From an uncultured Poribacteria bacterium (GTDB taxonomy: Bacteria; Poribacteria; WGA-4E; WGA-3G), in the NCBI GenBank assembly GCA_951828515.1, contig OX639992.1, positions 3,698,217 to 3,762,216 of the forward strand: 64,000 nt of DNA, read 5' to 3'. A program made the position numbers and the translations under genes. The notes below the pieces were generated by a model. The model was given only the letters and a program-made list of their open reading frames with translations. It had not been told where the DNA came from and made no database searches. Below, piece by piece: positions 48,381-56,634 of the stretch; the first letter of the stretch is position 1; every line of letters begins with the position of its first letter.

Positions 48381-49801
48381 ATCTCAACGCGAACAAAGGC
48401 GAGATATGCTCCAGATAAAAGGATTATGACAAACAGGAGTAGCAACAACAGATCGACTGCCGCTGTGTTGAAGTCCTTACTGAAACTCAAGGTGTCTTCA
48501 AATTTCGGGATTGCCTCTAACCGGACAGGCTTCTGCGACATCCCTTCACGAACCCCAAAGATATGGAGGCTCTCCGGATCAGCTTGATCGGTGTCAACGA
48601 TGAAAACCTGATATTGTTGGGCGTAAGATTTAACGTTCTCTAAAAATTGCAAATGCCGCTCAAATCCCGTTCCGGCAAAGGCCTCAAGGAGGTGCTGGAA
48701 AATGGTAACAGGTGAAATTTGGGTGATCGCACGTGCCCGACGGACCTGAAAGATTCGCTGTTTTAAGCGTTCTTCATGCAGGCGTTCCTGCTGTGCTGCA
48801 TCTTTAGTGACGTACTCACCCGCCGTTTGTAATATTTGGATTCGGGTCAAACTCTTATCCGGATTATACCGAAGTGCATAGTATTCGTTCCCAAGTTCCT
48901 CCTCAAATCGGGCACTACGTTCAGAGAATCCGAGAGCAGACTTTGGAGGTGTAGAACGTCCGGCAATCGAAACGAGCGTACTGGGCATGAAAACGACAAG
49001 GGTGACCCAAACCAAGAGAAGTATCACGAGGCTCACCGCGCTCCGCTGCACACGTGCCGATACAAGCAGTCCCAATGCGAGAAACAGACTTATGTATAGG
49101 AGCGTAATAAAGAAAATGAGACCTAAACGTCCCCAAGCCTCCGCACCGAGGTTTACATCGCTTGACGTGGAAATTACTAAGAGGTTCACCAAGACGGCGA
49201 GTGTGAAAGGAATGTTTATACTGATTAATGCCCCTAAAAATTTACCAATCAGGACGGTGTGCCGCGGAATCGAATTCGCAAACATCAATCGCAGTGTGCC
49301 TTGCTCACGCTCGTGGGAAATCGAATCGAAAGTGAATAGGAGCGCGATGAGGCTTAAGACGTAACCGATAATAAAACCCCAATCCACTTTGGTGACATTT
49401 GGACGAACGTTACGCAAATCCGGGGTAACTGGGTGATATGCCAGTATCCAGAAACTTTCTAAGCGCGGTTCACCGCCCTTCCCCCAACGGCTGTAACCCG
49501 CTTCCACGTTCCCTGGCAAAAAGGTCTCGCCGCCTTCCGCACAGAAACGGAGATCGGAGGGCTGCTTGTAAAGATATCCGGGTCCCTTCTCCGCGAGTTT
49601 ATACAAACTGTCCTCCGCGTGAGATGCTAAGCGATTCTGATATCTGGCGACAGCATTGTGGTAGTTCTGGACGCGTTTTGGGTGTTCCCGGAGATGCACA
49701 ATCGCGTTGGTCAGCATCAAGCCGAGCAGTAACACCGTTGCCAGGGCAAATCGGAGGCTATTGAGATTATCATAGAGTTCGCGTTTTGTGATATGCCACA
49801 T
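48377..49801 (-). CDS. ABC-2-type transporter permease (DUF3526-like), second of a pair
   Basis: A 474-residue membrane protein. TM1 is at the N-terminus (FALATVLLLGLMLTNAIV), followed by a large extracytoplasmic loop. TM helices then follow with the ABC-2 landmark HEREQGTLRLMFANSIPRHTVLIGKFLGALI, a second periplasmic region (about 285-430), and a final TM ending LLLFVIILLSGAYLAFVRVEI. It is a paralogue of the permease encoded just upstream on the same strand; together they would form a heterodimeric pore. No ATP-binding gene lies next to them, and a TnpB element follows. The substrate is unknown. Confidence 0.82.
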   Translation of the reverse strand: MWHITKRELYDNLNSLRFALATVLLLGLMLTNAIVHLREHPKRVQNYHNAVARYQNRLASHAEDSLYKLAEKGPGYLYKQPSDLRFCAEGGETFLPGNVEAGYSRWGKGGEPRLESFWILAYHPVTPDLRNVRPNVTKVDWGFIIGYVLSLIALLFTFDSISHEREQGTLRLMFANSIPRHTVLIGKFLGALISINIPFTLAVLVNLLVISTSSDVNLGAEAWGRLGLIFFITLLYISLFLALGLLVSARVQRSAVSLVILLLVWVTLVVFMPSTLVSIAGRSTPPKSALGFSERSARFEEELGNEYYALRYNPDKSLTRIQILQTAGEYVTKDAAQQERLHEERLKQRIFQVRRARAITQISPVTIFQHLLEAFAGTGFERHLQFLENVKSYAQQYQVFIVDTDQADPESLHIFGVREGMSQKPVRLEAIPKFEDTLSFSKDFNTAAVDLLLLLLFVIILLSGAYLAFVRVEI

Positions 49802-49802
49802 T

Positions 49803-49890
49803 GGTTTTCGGTTACTCGTTTGTGGTATATTGGAATGTTTTCCATCCCAAAAACCTCTTTAACTGATTGCTGACTGCTGACCGCTGACTG
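49803..49890. repeat. Heptamer repeat hairpin between the permease genes
   Basis: GGTTTTCGGTTACTCG, a loop, then CCTCTTTAACTGATTGCTGACTGCTGACCGCTGACTGCC (five period-7 units). Confidence 0.65.
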
Positions 49891-49895
49891 CCACC

Positions 49896-51407
49896 CTACA
49901 CTTCACTTTTGACGAAAATTAGAAATATCACGATGAAAAGCGCGACATTCATCATGAACAAAAGGCATACATCCGGCAAAGCCCGCTTAGCATTCGTATT
50001 CACATCAACCCTTTGGAAAGAGAACTGTGGTAGATTACTCCAATCAGCAGCACCTTTGTCCGAAGAAAACCACTGTCGAGATTTGAAAATTTCTTCATCA
50101 TAGAAATACTCAATCACGTGCTGTCTGTAGCGTCTCGCAGCGTCGAAAAAATCTCTGACACCGAGCAGATCGGTGCCAGCCCACGCTTGTGTTGCAGCAT
50201 CATACAGCCCCACGGGTGAGAGTTTCAACCAGCGTCGCTCCACATGTGCGGGTTGAATGAAGATGTCTTCCAGTGCGGGTTTTCGGATGGACCACGTTCG
50301 GTCGGCTGTTCCAGTAACCTGTGCCCCGAGGAAACCGAAATAATTCTGAGCGTGCGGAATCCTTGATTCAGCTTTCTCGTTGAGCGTATCAACTTCCATC
50401 TTGCTTTCGTAGGTGTACGATAGGCGATCAATGTTACCCCTAAGATATGCGCCGTACCACCCACTGCCTGTAATCTTAAAATGCCAATCTTCCCCTGGCA
50501 GAGCATCAGTGGCGAGGAAGTGTTTCCGATCTCTATCGAATTCTTCCCATATCTGTTCGATTTGATTGAAAGCGGATGCCGCGCGGGTCTGGGGTGCCTC
50601 CGGTTGCGGGACCACAGCAAGAATCATATTCGGATAGACGAGGACTAAAAAACCCCACACGAACATGGAGAGCATCAATGCGGTGCGTGTTCGACGGGTT
50701 GCCGCCGAAATCAGCAGTCCGATGAGATAGAAGACGGAAAGATACACAACGGTCGTTAAAATAATCCCGCCGATCCGTAAAAAATCATCGGTATTCAGAG
50801 AAATGAAAGGGGTCGTCGTCAGCAAGATGACTGCGAGGAGCAGACTCATTAGCAATGGCACGAGTAAGCAGAGCATCGCAGAGATGTATTTCGCAAGCAG
50901 GATATGTCCGCGACGGACGTGCGACGTTAAGACCAGCCGTAAGGTGCCGCGCTCATGTTCTCCCGCGAGGGTGTCGTAGGCGAAAATCAGTGCCAATAAG
51001 CTCAGGATCACCTCAAAGATAAAAACAATATCGATGGAGGCGAACATATCCATGAACGGATTCTCCGACCCATGCATTCCGGCATCCCACAGCGATGGAA
51101 CAAACGTATGTGATACCCCTACCTCGTTACCGAGTTGTTTATCGAACCCGACATTGAAAATGCTTAACGGATTCGGGGTCCGGTCGACAAATAATTTCTC
51201 TGTCCCTGCGGAATACGTTTTTTTTTCCTGAAGCTGCAGCTGATGCATTTTGACAGCAGCGTTATGGCTTGCCAAGCGTTGCTCGTGGTCCCCAATAAGC
51301 ACTACCGTATTCGCGACGACAAGCGATAGCATAATAAAGACGGCTGCCGCAAATCGGAACGTCATTAAATTGTCGAGAAGTTCTCGACGGATGAGTGTTG
51401 TGAGCAT
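49896..51407 (-). CDS. ABC-2-type transporter permease (DUF3526-like), first of a pair
   Basis: A 503-residue membrane protein. TM1 is FAAAVFIMLSLVVANTVVLIG; the central TM block contains EHERGTLRLVLTSHVRRGHILLAKYISAMLCLLVPLL, the ABC-2 coupling-helix region. A large soluble domain (about 290-470) precedes the last TM helix (VCLLFMMNVALFIVIFLIFVKSEV). It shares layout and motif order with the permease downstream. The ECF sigma-WD40 gene lies 132 bp upstream on the same strand, so the three may be transcribed together, the sigma protein sensing a condition and the permeases acting on it. Confidence 0.82.
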   Translation of the reverse strand: MLTTLIRRELLDNLMTFRFAAAVFIMLSLVVANTVVLIGDHEQRLASHNAAVKMHQLQLQEKKTYSAGTEKLFVDRTPNPLSIFNVGFDKQLGNEVGVSHTFVPSLWDAGMHGSENPFMDMFASIDIVFIFEVILSLLALIFAYDTLAGEHERGTLRLVLTSHVRRGHILLAKYISAMLCLLVPLLMSLLLAVILLTTTPFISLNTDDFLRIGGIILTTVVYLSVFYLIGLLISAATRRTRTALMLSMFVWGFLVLVYPNMILAVVPQPEAPQTRAASAFNQIEQIWEEFDRDRKHFLATDALPGEDWHFKITGSGWYGAYLRGNIDRLSYTYESKMEVDTLNEKAESRIPHAQNYFGFLGAQVTGTADRTWSIRKPALEDIFIQPAHVERRWLKLSPVGLYDAATQAWAGTDLLGVRDFFDAARRYRQHVIEYFYDEEIFKSRQWFSSDKGAADWSNLPQFSFQRVDVNTNAKRALPDVCLLFMMNVALFIVIFLIFVKSEV

Positions 51408-51483
51408 TAATCATACCTCTATAGACATCTCGTTCTCCATCATCTTAGATAACGTGAGCTTGATAAAAGATTTTGAATCTTGT

Positions 51484-51512
51484 AGGTGTTTTTGCTTGGG
51501 TGTTTCTGCGGA
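51484..51512 (+). repeat. Partial family A repeat (TTTTTGCTTGGGTGTTTC)
   Basis: The core TTTTTGCTTGGGTGTTTCTG matches the other copies. The hairpin half is absent. Confidence 0.6.
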
Positions 51513-51539
51513 TTTCCCCCAGGTCGATCTGTTTTAACA

Positions 51540-54440
51540 TTATTCGCTTTTGGATGAATCCGTGAGAACTTCATTCCAATCCCACAAGAGAATTGTGCCA
51601 TCTGCCCCGGTGCTAACGAGCGTCTTATTATCAGATGAAAATGCCAACGTCTCTACCTTTTGTGTATGCCCATCAAGAACAGTGATCCTATTTCCTGTTG
51701 TAACTTCCCACAATTGGATTGCCCCGCCGACAAGTCCGCTAACAAGAATTGCACCATCTGGTGAAAATACCAACAATTCGGGATGGATTCTGTACGTCCA
51801 TGTATTACCTTCGTTACCCTCATCAGGGTTGACTGATAGAAGTGTATTACCCGTATTTACATCCCATATACGGATCAGTTCATACGAACTGGCAGCAAGC
51901 AAGGTGCCATCAGATGAAAAACGCAGTGCTAAAATATGCTCACGGTTCCCTCGGTCTATCGGTTTCGCAAAGGCTGCTACTGCTTTTCCGGTTGCAACGT
52001 TCCACGTCTGAATTCCGCCTTGATTGGTCCCACTGGCAAGCATCGCGCCATCCGGTGAAAACGCCAAAGCGGTAACGTGTGGCATATTGTGAATATCGGC
52101 TTCCCGATCAACGAGAGGGATATTCAATTCATCACCAGTTTCTATATTCCACAAATGAATTTTTTTCCCTTCAGAATCGAAGGCTACCGTTTTCCCATCA
52201 GGCGAAAAGGTCAGACGTGAGGGGGTTTTAATATCTGTAAGGGTCGCCAATTCGATCCCCGTGCTGACATCAGTCAAACGAATCGAAGAACCTGCACTCC
52301 AAAGCGCGTGGTTGAAACCTGGCCTGAAGATTACGCTGCCCCAGGCACGAACACTGGCGAGTTTCGTTCCATCAGGCGAAAATGCTAAAGTTGCTAACCA
52401 ATCTTGATGTCCTGCCGTATGAACGGTGGATTTTTGTGGTGTTTTCAGATGCCAAAATGTAATTTCACCATTAAAGGCTACACTGACAAGCGTGGAACTC
52501 TCTTCAAAGAAAGCCGCTGCTCTTACCGACTCCGTATGTCCTGTGATGTGGGGTGGCAGCGGTGCCCCAGTTCTTGTCTGCCAGAATCGGATGGCACCGT
52601 CGGCACTGGCACTTGCAAGCGTGGTGCCGTCAGCGGAAAACGCTAACGCAGTAATACCGTTGACATGCCCAGTGAGTGTCGCGAGTCGCTCACCCGTGGT
52701 AGTATCCCACAACTGCACTGTTTTATCAACACTCCCACTGGCAAGCATTTTACCATTCGGTGAAAATGCTAACACATTTGTCCATCCGGTATGTTTTTGA
52801 AGGGGCATCGATTCGTGGTTATTAATATCCCATAATCGGACGGTTGTATCCTTGCTTCCACTGGCGAGGCGAGCCCCATCGGGTGAAAACGCCAATGCTA
52901 AGACTTGGGGGACCCATATATCCGCTGACCTTGCATGTCCCTTGACGAGCGTCGATAGTGCTTTACCAGTTTTTGGATCCCATAACTGTATTTTCCCATC
53001 AGCCCATCCAATCGCAATTTTATCCTCTGTGAGCGCGAAGACCTTAGAATAAGGGGTCCCTAAACTAAATTGTGCTTCAGTCTTCTTCACATATCCGTGT
53101 CCAGTCTCAACATCTAACCAACTGATTGTGTCGCCCCCGTTACCTAAACTGACAAGTGTTTTGCTATCTTCAGAAAACTGCAATACGGATCCGACAAAAG
53201 GTCCACCAGTGAGCGGTACCTTACGATCCGCAGCCATCTCCCACAACTGGAGTTCCTGTCCGCGAAACTTGCCCCCGCCATTCGCAAGGAAGCGGCCATC
53301 CGGTGAAAAAGCAAGGGATTGGCACATTCCCGCAAATAGAAACTTCTCTTCACCGGTTTCCATATCGTACAGCCACACACCGATATCTGTTCCGATAGCG
53401 AGTTGTATTCCATCCGGCGAAAACTGAATCGCATTGATGCCGCCCTTTCCGAAACGTGCTTTTGCCATTTTAGGCAGTTCCGATTGAGAAAAGTCTTTAT
53501 CCGTTTCCTCTGATTCTGCCTCTGCAACCAATGCTGAAACCTCATTAGGCTGTCGATGAATGGCATTGCTCTTGTTTGATGTATTGACGTTCCCGATCTG
53601 CGTCCGAACATCAGGTTTGGATTCAAGGTTTAGCACGATAGGTGCCTCAATGAGTTCAACTGTCATTTCAGATGCCGCATCGAAACTGTAAGGTTTCTGG
53701 AAACGCGACAGGTATTGACTGCCAACACCTAACATCAAAAGGAGAACTACCAATGTGGAAACGCCTATTGCCGACGGCACCAACGGTTTACCACCAGACG
53801 GTGCAATCGGTTTCAGACGCGAGATTTCGCGTATGATATTCTCTGTGAGATTCGGCGTAATTTGGAAGTTGCCTAAAGCCTCTCTTATCATCGGTTCCTC
53901 CTTCTTTAACCGCTGTCTCGCTCGATGGAGTCGACTCTTAATCGCGCTAACCGATACACCCAGAAACTCGCTGATCTGCTCATAATTCATTCCCCCAAGG
54001 TAGTAAAGCGTGACAACTGTGCGGTCGCTCTCTTGTAACTTCGCAAGCAACTTTTTGACGATCTCGCGCTGTGCTTCTGCTGTTGTCCGCTCGTTTTCCT
54101 CAATAACATATCCAGAATACGTCGCTTTTTCTAATTGCGCGCTGCTTGTGTTTTCCAACGACTGCGTTGATAAACGTTTCTGACGCAGCCACATTTTGCA
54201 GTAGTTCGCCGCTATCACATAGAGCCAACTCGCGAAACGCTGCGGTTTTTTCAGTGTTGAGAGTTTCTGATACGCCTGCAGGAACGTATCCTGTGTAATA
54301 TCCTCGGCGATATGGAAATCCCCGATCTTCCGCCACGCGAGTGCGTGAACGGATTTCTGATATTTTCTCACAAGCACGGGAAACGCAGTATCATCGCCTG
54401 AAAGCACGCGTTGGATGAGTTGAGCATCGTTGTTTTTCAT
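51540..54440 (-). CDS. ECF sigma factor fused through a TM helix to two WD40 propellers
   Basis: A 966-residue one-protein transcription sensor. Sigma-2 spans about 15-90 (DITQDTFLQAYQKL, FASWLYVIAANYCKMWLR). Sigma-4 spans about 125-180 (YLGGMNYEQISEFLGVSVSAIKSRLHRARQRL). A single TM helix lies at 223-244 (IGVSTLVVLLLMLGVG). A linker precedes fourteen WD40-type units (about 325-960), enough for two seven-bladed propellers. With the sigma part inside, the propellers should be extracytoplasmic. No separate anti-sigma gene is present, so the fused part may hold the sigma domain at the membrane. An ECF-like promoter precedes it, suggesting autoregulation. Confidence 0.9.
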   Translation of the reverse strand: MKNNDAQLIQRVLSGDDTAFPVLVRKYQKSVHALAWRKIGDFHIAEDITQDTFLQAYQKLSTLKKPQRFASWLYVIAANYCKMWLRQKRLSTQSLENTSSAQLEKATYSGYVIEENERTTAEAQREIVKKLLAKLQESDRTVVTLYYLGGMNYEQISEFLGVSVSAIKSRLHRARQRLKKEEPMIREALGNFQITPNLTENIIREISRLKPIAPSGGKPLVPSAIGVSTLVVLLLMLGVGSQYLSRFQKPYSFDAASEMTVELIEAPIVLNLESKPDVRTQIGNVNTSNKSNAIHRQPNEVSALVAEAESEETDKDFSQSELPKMAKARFGKGGINAIQFSPDGIQLAIGTDIGVWLYDMETGEEKFLFAGMCQSLAFSPDGRFLANGGGKFRGQELQLWEMAADRKVPLTGGPFVGSVLQFSEDSKTLVSLGNGGDTISWLDVETGHGYVKKTEAQFSLGTPYSKVFALTEDKIAIGWADGKIQLWDPKTGKALSTLVKGHARSADIWVPQVLALAFSPDGARLASGSKDTTVRLWDINNHESMPLQKHTGWTNVLAFSPNGKMLASGSVDKTVQLWDTTTGERLATLTGHVNGITALAFSADGTTLASASADGAIRFWQTRTGAPLPPHITGHTESVRAAAFFEESSTLVSVAFNGEITFWHLKTPQKSTVHTAGHQDWLATLAFSPDGTKLASVRAWGSVIFRPGFNHALWSAGSSIRLTDVSTGIELATLTDIKTPSRLTFSPDGKTVAFDSEGKKIHLWNIETGDELNIPLVDREADIHNMPHVTALAFSPDGAMLASGTNQGGIQTWNVATGKAVAAFAKPIDRGNREHILALRFSSDGTLLAASSYELIRIWDVNTGNTLLSVNPDEGNEGNTWTYRIHPELLVFSPDGAILVSGLVGGAIQLWEVTTGNRITVLDGHTQKVETLAFSSDNKTLVSTGADGTILLWDWNEVLTDSSKSE

Positions 54441-54485
54441 CGGACACCTCTGAGAAGAGTATATTCATCAATTCGTATCAACATT

Positions 54486-54515
54486 TAAGATGCTATTTGA
54501 AATAAAAAGGTTTCA
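54486..54515 (-). promoter_or_regulatory. ECF-type promoter upstream of the sigma-WD40 gene
   Basis: Minus strand TGAAACC (54515-54509), 16-nt spacer, CATCTTA (54492-54486), about 45 nt before the start. The -35 AAC motif and C-rich -10 fit ECF sigma promoters, as expected for autoregulation. Confidence 0.55.
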
Positions 54516-54633
54516 CAATTCTGCAAATTTTTATCTTCCAAGCTTCGCAAGAGGATCCAAGTTGATGAAAGGAGGTTTGAGATTCCGTTCTGGCGATAAC
54601 GAATAGTATGACTATAGGTAATGGGGAAGTGGG

Positions 54634-55341
54634 TTAATACGTAGCTTGGGATCTCATATAGGCATCCGCGCGCTCAAAGTCTTCAGGTGTGTTGATGTTG
54701 AAAAAGGACATGCCCTCTGGGTCAAACTCCTGCCAGACTTCAGGCGAAACGCGCTTAATACGTGCCCGTTCCTGCAGGGCATGAACGCGCAACTCCGATT
54801 CCCGTAGCATCAACGCTATGATAGGCAGACATCCTTTAGAATAGGCAGCGCACAATGTTTGGAGGGTTATCTGTGTGTCGGCACCGTAGGAGGGGTTTGT
54901 AACTCCGATGTCCTTGTTACGGCAGAACGGAGTCTGCCTACTACTATAAGTCTCAGGCATCACTGCGTCGTATTTACCCAAAACGGAAACGAGATAGGTG
55001 AGTAGTTTCGGCTCTAAAAACGGACTATCGCAGGCGACACAGAGGACAGTATCGTACGAAGCGTGCGTCAAACCAGTATAGATGCCTCCCAACGCACCAG
55101 TGCTTGGAAGAATATCGCCGTGCATAGACACACCGAGGTGTGCGTATTCAGTAGGGCTGTTGGTGACAAGCAGGAGTTCGTCCGTAACAAGGCGCATACA
55201 GCGGATAACATGCCCGATGAGTGAATTGTCGCCAAGCCGCATCATCGCCTTATTCTCTCCCATCCGGCGACTCTTACCACCAGCGAGGATAACCCCTGTG
55301 ACTGGAAGTGGATTTTTATGCACGTTCAACGACATCGACAA
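54634..55341 (-). CDS. mobA: Molybdenum cofactor guanylyltransferase, with repeat-derived insert
   Basis: A 235-residue nucleotidyltransferase that adds GMP to molybdopterin. Landmarks: GVILAGGKSRRMGENKAM (GTP-binding loop), DILPSTGALGGIYTGL, VLCVACDSPFLEP, YDAVMPE, the LCAAYSKGCLP segment and the terminal FFNINTPEDFERA. Residues about 132-156, between VMPE and the AYSKGC segment, are extra compared with the family and are encoded by a dispersed-repeat insertion (54874-54948). The start region overlaps the end of the M28 peptidase gene by 26 bp; ATG 55335 is an equally possible start. It pairs functionally with MoeA at 37.9 kb. Confidence 0.9.
   Translation of the reverse strand: MSMSLNVHKNPLPVTGVILAGGKSRRMGENKAMMRLGDNSLIGHVIRCMRLVTDELLLVTNSPTEYAHLGVSMHGDILPSTGALGGIYTGLTHASYDTVLCVACDSPFLEPKLLTYLVSVLGKYDAVMPETYSSRQTPFCRNKDIGVTNPSYGADTQITLQTLCAAYSKGCLPIIALMLRESELRVHALQERARIKRVSPEVWQEFDPEGMSFFNINTPEDFERADAYMRSQATY
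54874..54948. repeat. Family C-related repeat inserted in frame into mobA
   Basis: It includes the hairpin GGCAGA-ACGGAG-TCTGCC (54921-54938) and, on the minus strand, ACATCGGAGTTACAAACCCCTCCTACGG. The ATCGGAGTT and CCTCCTAC parts resemble the repeats at 13508 and 39195. Confidence 0.55.
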
Positions 55342-56512
55342 TTAACTCACCTACCTGTTGTAGACTTTTCACGTCAAGCAAATCACATCTATCCCGCTTT
55401 GAATGGACTTTGAGCGCGACACGTCCCACATTTCCCGCTGTCAATGTAACCGTTTCAAATCCATGGCTTGCAATCGGAATACTGTCTAACCCGACACCAA
55501 TCGGTAAATACCGCTCGAAAATCTGTATACCGAGTGCTTTGCCCGAGGTTTGGAACATCTCAGCTAACATATCTGTAGTCCGAACCGCCGGGATTCCATA
55601 GCGTGTAACGACGTTAACGCCGTTACCAACGCCGAGTCCGTCTAAATTGATTACATAGGTATTTTCTTGATCATATTTATCAGCATGTTTTTGGACATAG
55701 CGTAATGCACCGCACATACCGTACTCTTCCGCACCAGCAGCGAGGAACGTGATAGATTTTTTTTCACCACGCGCTACCACCACACGTGCCACTTCAAGCA
55801 TAACGCCAACACCGGAGGCATTATCAAACCCACCAGGAGAGCGGTTCTGTGTCAAATTGATTTGTAAAAGTAGCAAACAGAAAGTGGTAACGCCAGCGAC
55901 ACTCCAGACAATGACAATGGAATTGGGCAACCAGAGAAGGGTGATGTAATCGGGGAACAAGGCGACGGTAGCGACCTCTATCACCATTACAGTTGTCAAT
56001 GCCATAAGCCCAACAATCGCGATACCATAAGCCACAGCCCGCACTGCAATCGGCAACACCTGTGACTTGGAGTCATAATGTGCTACGAACAGCAACGCCG
56101 GGGTTTTGTTGTTTGGTTTCTTACTGTTCGTTGCGACAATGTTCTCCGAACGATGCCTTCTACCGACATCATACAACCCTTCAAACCGTTTCTGCCACTG
56201 GGTACAGAGCAATGCTACAGAGAGGCTGAGTAGACAGATAAGACACACAGGTATCGGAAACCGGGCACCGAGCCACGGCACGGAAAGCACTACAGGAACG
56301 AAGGTGCCACAGAGAAGACGGGGAAATACCTCCGCCGGAAACTTCGTAAAAGCAAAAGATTCGCGTGAAACCTCCAATCCTAACGCTGCAAATTGCTGGA
56401 CGATGTAGTCTTGTGCCTTTGCTTCACCGGTGCTGCCCACCAGTCTCGGAAAAGCAAGTTGTGTGATGTGGTGGTATGCACGCTTTGCGTCATAGGTATG
56501 GCTTGTAGGCAT
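55316..56512 (-). CDS. M28-family metallopeptidase with internal TM helices
   Basis: A 398-residue membrane-bound aminopeptidase. Zinc ligands: His and Asp in VAHYDSKSQ, Asp in GFDNASGVGVMLE, the Glu pair in GAEEYGMCGAL, Asp in INLDGLGVGN, and a late His in IASHGFETVTL. Membrane helices sit at about 62-105 (FVPVVLSVPWLGARF, VCLICLLSLSVALLC) and 155-230, between the first and second metal ligands, as in some bacterial M28 membrane proteases. There is no classical signal peptide. The gene overlaps mobA. The active site appears complete. Confidence 0.88.
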   Translation of the reverse strand: MPTSHTYDAKRAYHHITQLAFPRLVGSTGEAKAQDYIVQQFAALGLEVSRESFAFTKFPAEVFPRLLCGTFVPVVLSVPWLGARFPIPVCLICLLSLSVALLCTQWQKRFEGLYDVGRRHRSENIVATNSKKPNNKTPALLFVAHYDSKSQVLPIAVRAVAYGIAIVGLMALTTVMVIEVATVALFPDYITLLWLPNSIVIVWSVAGVTTFCLLLLQINLTQNRSPGGFDNASGVGVMLEVARVVVARGEKKSITFLAAGAEEYGMCGALRYVQKHADKYDQENTYVINLDGLGVGNGVNVVTRYGIPAVRTTDMLAEMFQTSGKALGIQIFERYLPIGVGLDSIPIASHGFETVTLTAGNVGRVALKVHSKRDRCDLLDVKSLQQVGELIVDVVERA

Positions 56513-56599
56513 AAGAGAACTTCTTCTGATTCTTAGTTTCCTCGGAAACCTAAGCCCGTAATGTGATAAGGGGCGGGTTTAAGGAACGCACTCAAGAGT

Positions 56600-56634
56600 C
56601 CAAAGGCACGCAATTTCTCCGCAAGGTGAATTTA
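56600..56634 (+). repeat. Repeat A tail overlapping the sulfatase stop codon
   Basis: GGCACGCAATTTCTCCGCAAGGTGAATTTAAAG resembles the tail of the family A unit. The minus-strand TAA of the sulfatase lies inside it. Confidence 0.5.
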
